The position numbers and the translations under genes were made by a program. From Sulfurivermis fontis (lineage in GTDB: Bacteria > Pseudomonadota > Gammaproteobacteria > Thiohalomonadales > Thiohalomonadaceae), in NCBI RefSeq assembly GCF_004001245.1, contig NZ_AP018724.1, forward strand, positions 2,410,501-2,474,500: a DNA stretch of 64,000 nucleotides. Reading direction: 5' to 3'. The number at the start of each line of letters is the position of its first letter. Within the stretch, counting starts at the first letter, position 1. Positions 62,659 to 64,000 of the stretch are shown one piece after another. The notes below the pieces were generated by a model. It made no database searches. It was not told the DNA's origin and worked only from the letters and a program-made list of their open reading frames with translations.

Positions 62659-63696
62659 CTACTCCGTCAGCCGCTCCAGCCGCCACCTTGCCCGTTCGTC
62701 CGCGCGGCAGGCGCCGAAAATGAACGGGTTGCGCAGATTGCGCAGCTCGAAACGCAGGTCGTAGAACCACACGCAGACACCGGCGCCCTCCCGATCGATG
62801 CGATACAGCGCCGGATACTCGGCAAAGCGATGCATGCCGGCAAGCACCGGCGCCTGCCATGCCTCCCGGGCCAGCGCCTGCTCAGCGACGTCAGCGCCGA
62901 ACAGCGGCCGGTAGTCCCACTGCAAATCCTCTGCCGGCCGGTACAGCGCCGCGACCCGTGCCAGGAAACCCGCATCGTCCGTCGGCGTGGCCGGCACCGC
63001 GTCACGATACAGGCTCAGATCGGCCCGGTGATAGCCGCCCTCATCCCGCACCAGCAGCTTCCAGTGAAATGGCGACAGCGGCTGGGACAGTGCCGCCACC
63101 TCCCGGGCGGCTATCCCCTGTGTCTGCACGTAGTGCTGCGCGATCTCCCCTGCCGCTTGCATGTGCCACACCTGTACGCCGACATAGGCGGCGAGCAAGG
63201 TCAGACCGAGGCGCGCCGCTAGCCGGCTGCGCCACAACCAGGCGGCCAACAATCCCGCCACAATGATCCCGGTAAACCACAGATCGATGATGAAGATCGC
63301 CGGCAAGGCGGCGCGATAGTCACTGAACGGCGCGAAGATCCGGGTGCCGAAGGCGGTGATGACATCGCCGGCGACATGGATGCCCAGCGCCAGCAGCGCA
63401 ACACCGTAAAACGCCTGCCAGGCATGACGCCGGCGCCACAACAGTACCGACAGGCCACTCAGCAACAGCGCCCACAGGGGCAACAGCGGCAGCGAGTGGG
63501 TCACACCGCGATGATGGTTGAGATAGACGAAGGCATCGCCGGACAGTTGGAGCACAAAGTCGCTGTCGGGAAAGGCGCCGGCCAGCAGGCCGACCAGCAT
63601 CCGGGCGCGCAGCGGCAACTGACCGCTGTGCGGCTGGGCCGGCGCAGTGGCCCGCGCCAGCAACATACCGCTCAGGGCATGGGTCAAGGTATCCAT
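62659..63696 (-). CDS. YdjM-type membrane-bound metal-dependent hydrolase
   Basis: 345 residues. It opens MDTLTHALSGMLLAR, the family signature with Asp and His. FPDSDFVLQLSGDAFVYLNH and HRGVTHSLPLLPLWALLLSG hold further metal residues, and HVAGDVITAFGTRIFAPFSD is the last conserved block. Four or five membrane segments in the first half are followed by a soluble C-terminal part. The family (DUF457/YdjM) is predicted to be a membrane hydrolase; the substrate is unknown. Confidence 0.85.
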   Translation of the reverse strand: MDTLTHALSGMLLARATAPAQPHSGQLPLRARMLVGLLAGAFPDSDFVLQLSGDAFVYLNHHRGVTHSLPLLPLWALLLSGLSVLLWRRRHAWQAFYGVALLALGIHVAGDVITAFGTRIFAPFSDYRAALPAIFIIDLWFTGIIVAGLLAAWLWRSRLAARLGLTLLAAYVGVQVWHMQAAGEIAQHYVQTQGIAAREVAALSQPLSPFHWKLLVRDEGGYHRADLSLYRDAVPATPTDDAGFLARVAALYRPAEDLQWDYRPLFGADVAEQALAREAWQAPVLAGMHRFAEYPALYRIDREGAGVCVWFYDLRFELRNLRNPFIFGACRADERARWRLERLTE

Positions 63697-63759
63697 GAAT
63701 TAATTGTGGGTCGAATCGTATGCGCGAAGGTTCGCTGGGTGCGCGCTGCGCAGCCTGCG

Positions 63760-64000
63760 TCATTTTCCGGCGCGGATCAGTCCACCAAGGCCGGCCTCGT
63801 CCAGTGCCTGATTGAGACGCGCGCGCACCTGCTGCGGCTCCTCCATCTGCAACACCTCGCCGAGCAGGGCCTGCGCCTTCTTGCGCGTGATGGAACGTAT
63901 CGCCCATTTCACGCGTGGCAGGCTGGAGGCGCTCATGGACAGCGAATCGATGCCCATGCCGAGCAGCAACACTGCCGCCGCCGGATCACCGGCCATCTCG
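63760..64000 (-). CDS. ptsP: Phosphoenolpyruvate-protein phosphotransferase PtsP, C-terminal part
   Basis: Only the last 79 or so codons are in the window; the gene runs off the right edge. CEMAGDPAAAVLLLGMG-type sequence (EMAGDP is visible), then GIDSLSMSASSLPRVKWAIR, is the conserved C-terminal end of enzyme I proteins, containing the PEP-binding glutamate-methionine segment. The last part (EVLQMEEPQQVRARLNQALD) is like PtsP, the nitrogen-PTS enzyme I, more than PtsI. The GAF-bearing N-terminus that would prove PtsP lies outside. Confidence 0.85.
   Translation of the reverse strand, partial: EMAGDPAAAVLLLGMGIDSLSMSASSLPRVKWAIRSITRKKAQALLGEVLQMEEPQQVRARLNQALDEAGLGGLIRAGK

Overview
The window looks like the chromosome of a GC-rich gammaproteobacterium, probably a sulfur-oxidising chemolithotroph or a relative of one. 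The grounds are soxYZ beside a periplasmic rhodanese, a classical gammaproteobacterial arginine set (argA, argE, argD, argF), a solitary Dam methylase, RNase T, MltC, Grx4, MsrPQ, and a Pst/PhoBR system of the Pseudomonas/Chromatiales type with enlarged PstC and PstA. The genus cannot be fixed from sequence alone. I see no tRNA, rRNA or CRISPR array.

Layout. 1-9 kb: pyruvate dehydrogenase E1 (pdhA, partial pdhB) leftwards; then a small unknown, fumC, mltC, a pirin and a small unknown rightwards; then a TrkH/TrkA-like potassium pair with a DUF3301 protein leftwards. 9-21 kb: pyrC, rnt, grxD, an asparagine-synthetase-like amidotransferase of the NAGGN osmolyte type, a BON lipoprotein, an orphan hydantoinase B subunit, soxYZ, rhodanese, a diguanylate cyclase, homospermidine synthase, a DUF2892 protein and a Crp/Fnr regulator. 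21-27 kb: msrPQ, sodB, argDF, a Mut7-C protein and a Sel1 protein. 27-32 kb: a MacB-like exporter operon. 32-33.7 kb: an AT-richer accessory patch with a RelE/HigA-type toxin-antitoxin pair, a small zinc-ribbon membrane protein and repeats. 33.7-41.5 kb: the pst operon (pstS, a duplicated-domain lipoprotein, pstC, pstA, pstB, phoU) behind a PhoB box. 41.6-47.2 kb: small unknowns, a second Crp/Fnr protein, a DUF45 peptidase, an Fe-S/zinc protein, a spermidine-synthase-like protein, a thioredoxin-DsbD membrane protein and a PilZ protein that has its own PhoB-box-like site. 47.4-55.3 kb: phoBR, ribE, ilvD, and a two-gene operon of an RLAN/RimK-type ATP-grasp ligase with a GNAT-C39 peptidase fusion. 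55.3-64 kb: a 630-bp palindromic non-coding element, argE, argA, dam, an EAL-like/HDOD protein, a PAS/HD-GYP protein, a small unknown, a YdjM-type membrane protein and the C-terminus of ptsP.

The most striking non-gene structure is a family of six short mobile elements (full length 153 bp, made of five tandem hairpins). Each copy is bounded by a readable 4-bp target duplication, and three of the six sit exactly at a gene's stop codon. Two other repeat families also occur: AAGTTACAAG-type arms that start at stop codons, and a large palindromic repeat at 33.2-33.5 kb and 55.3-55.9 kb. The best candidate for an under-described protein system is the ATP-grasp/GNAT-C39 operon at 52.6-55.3 kb.
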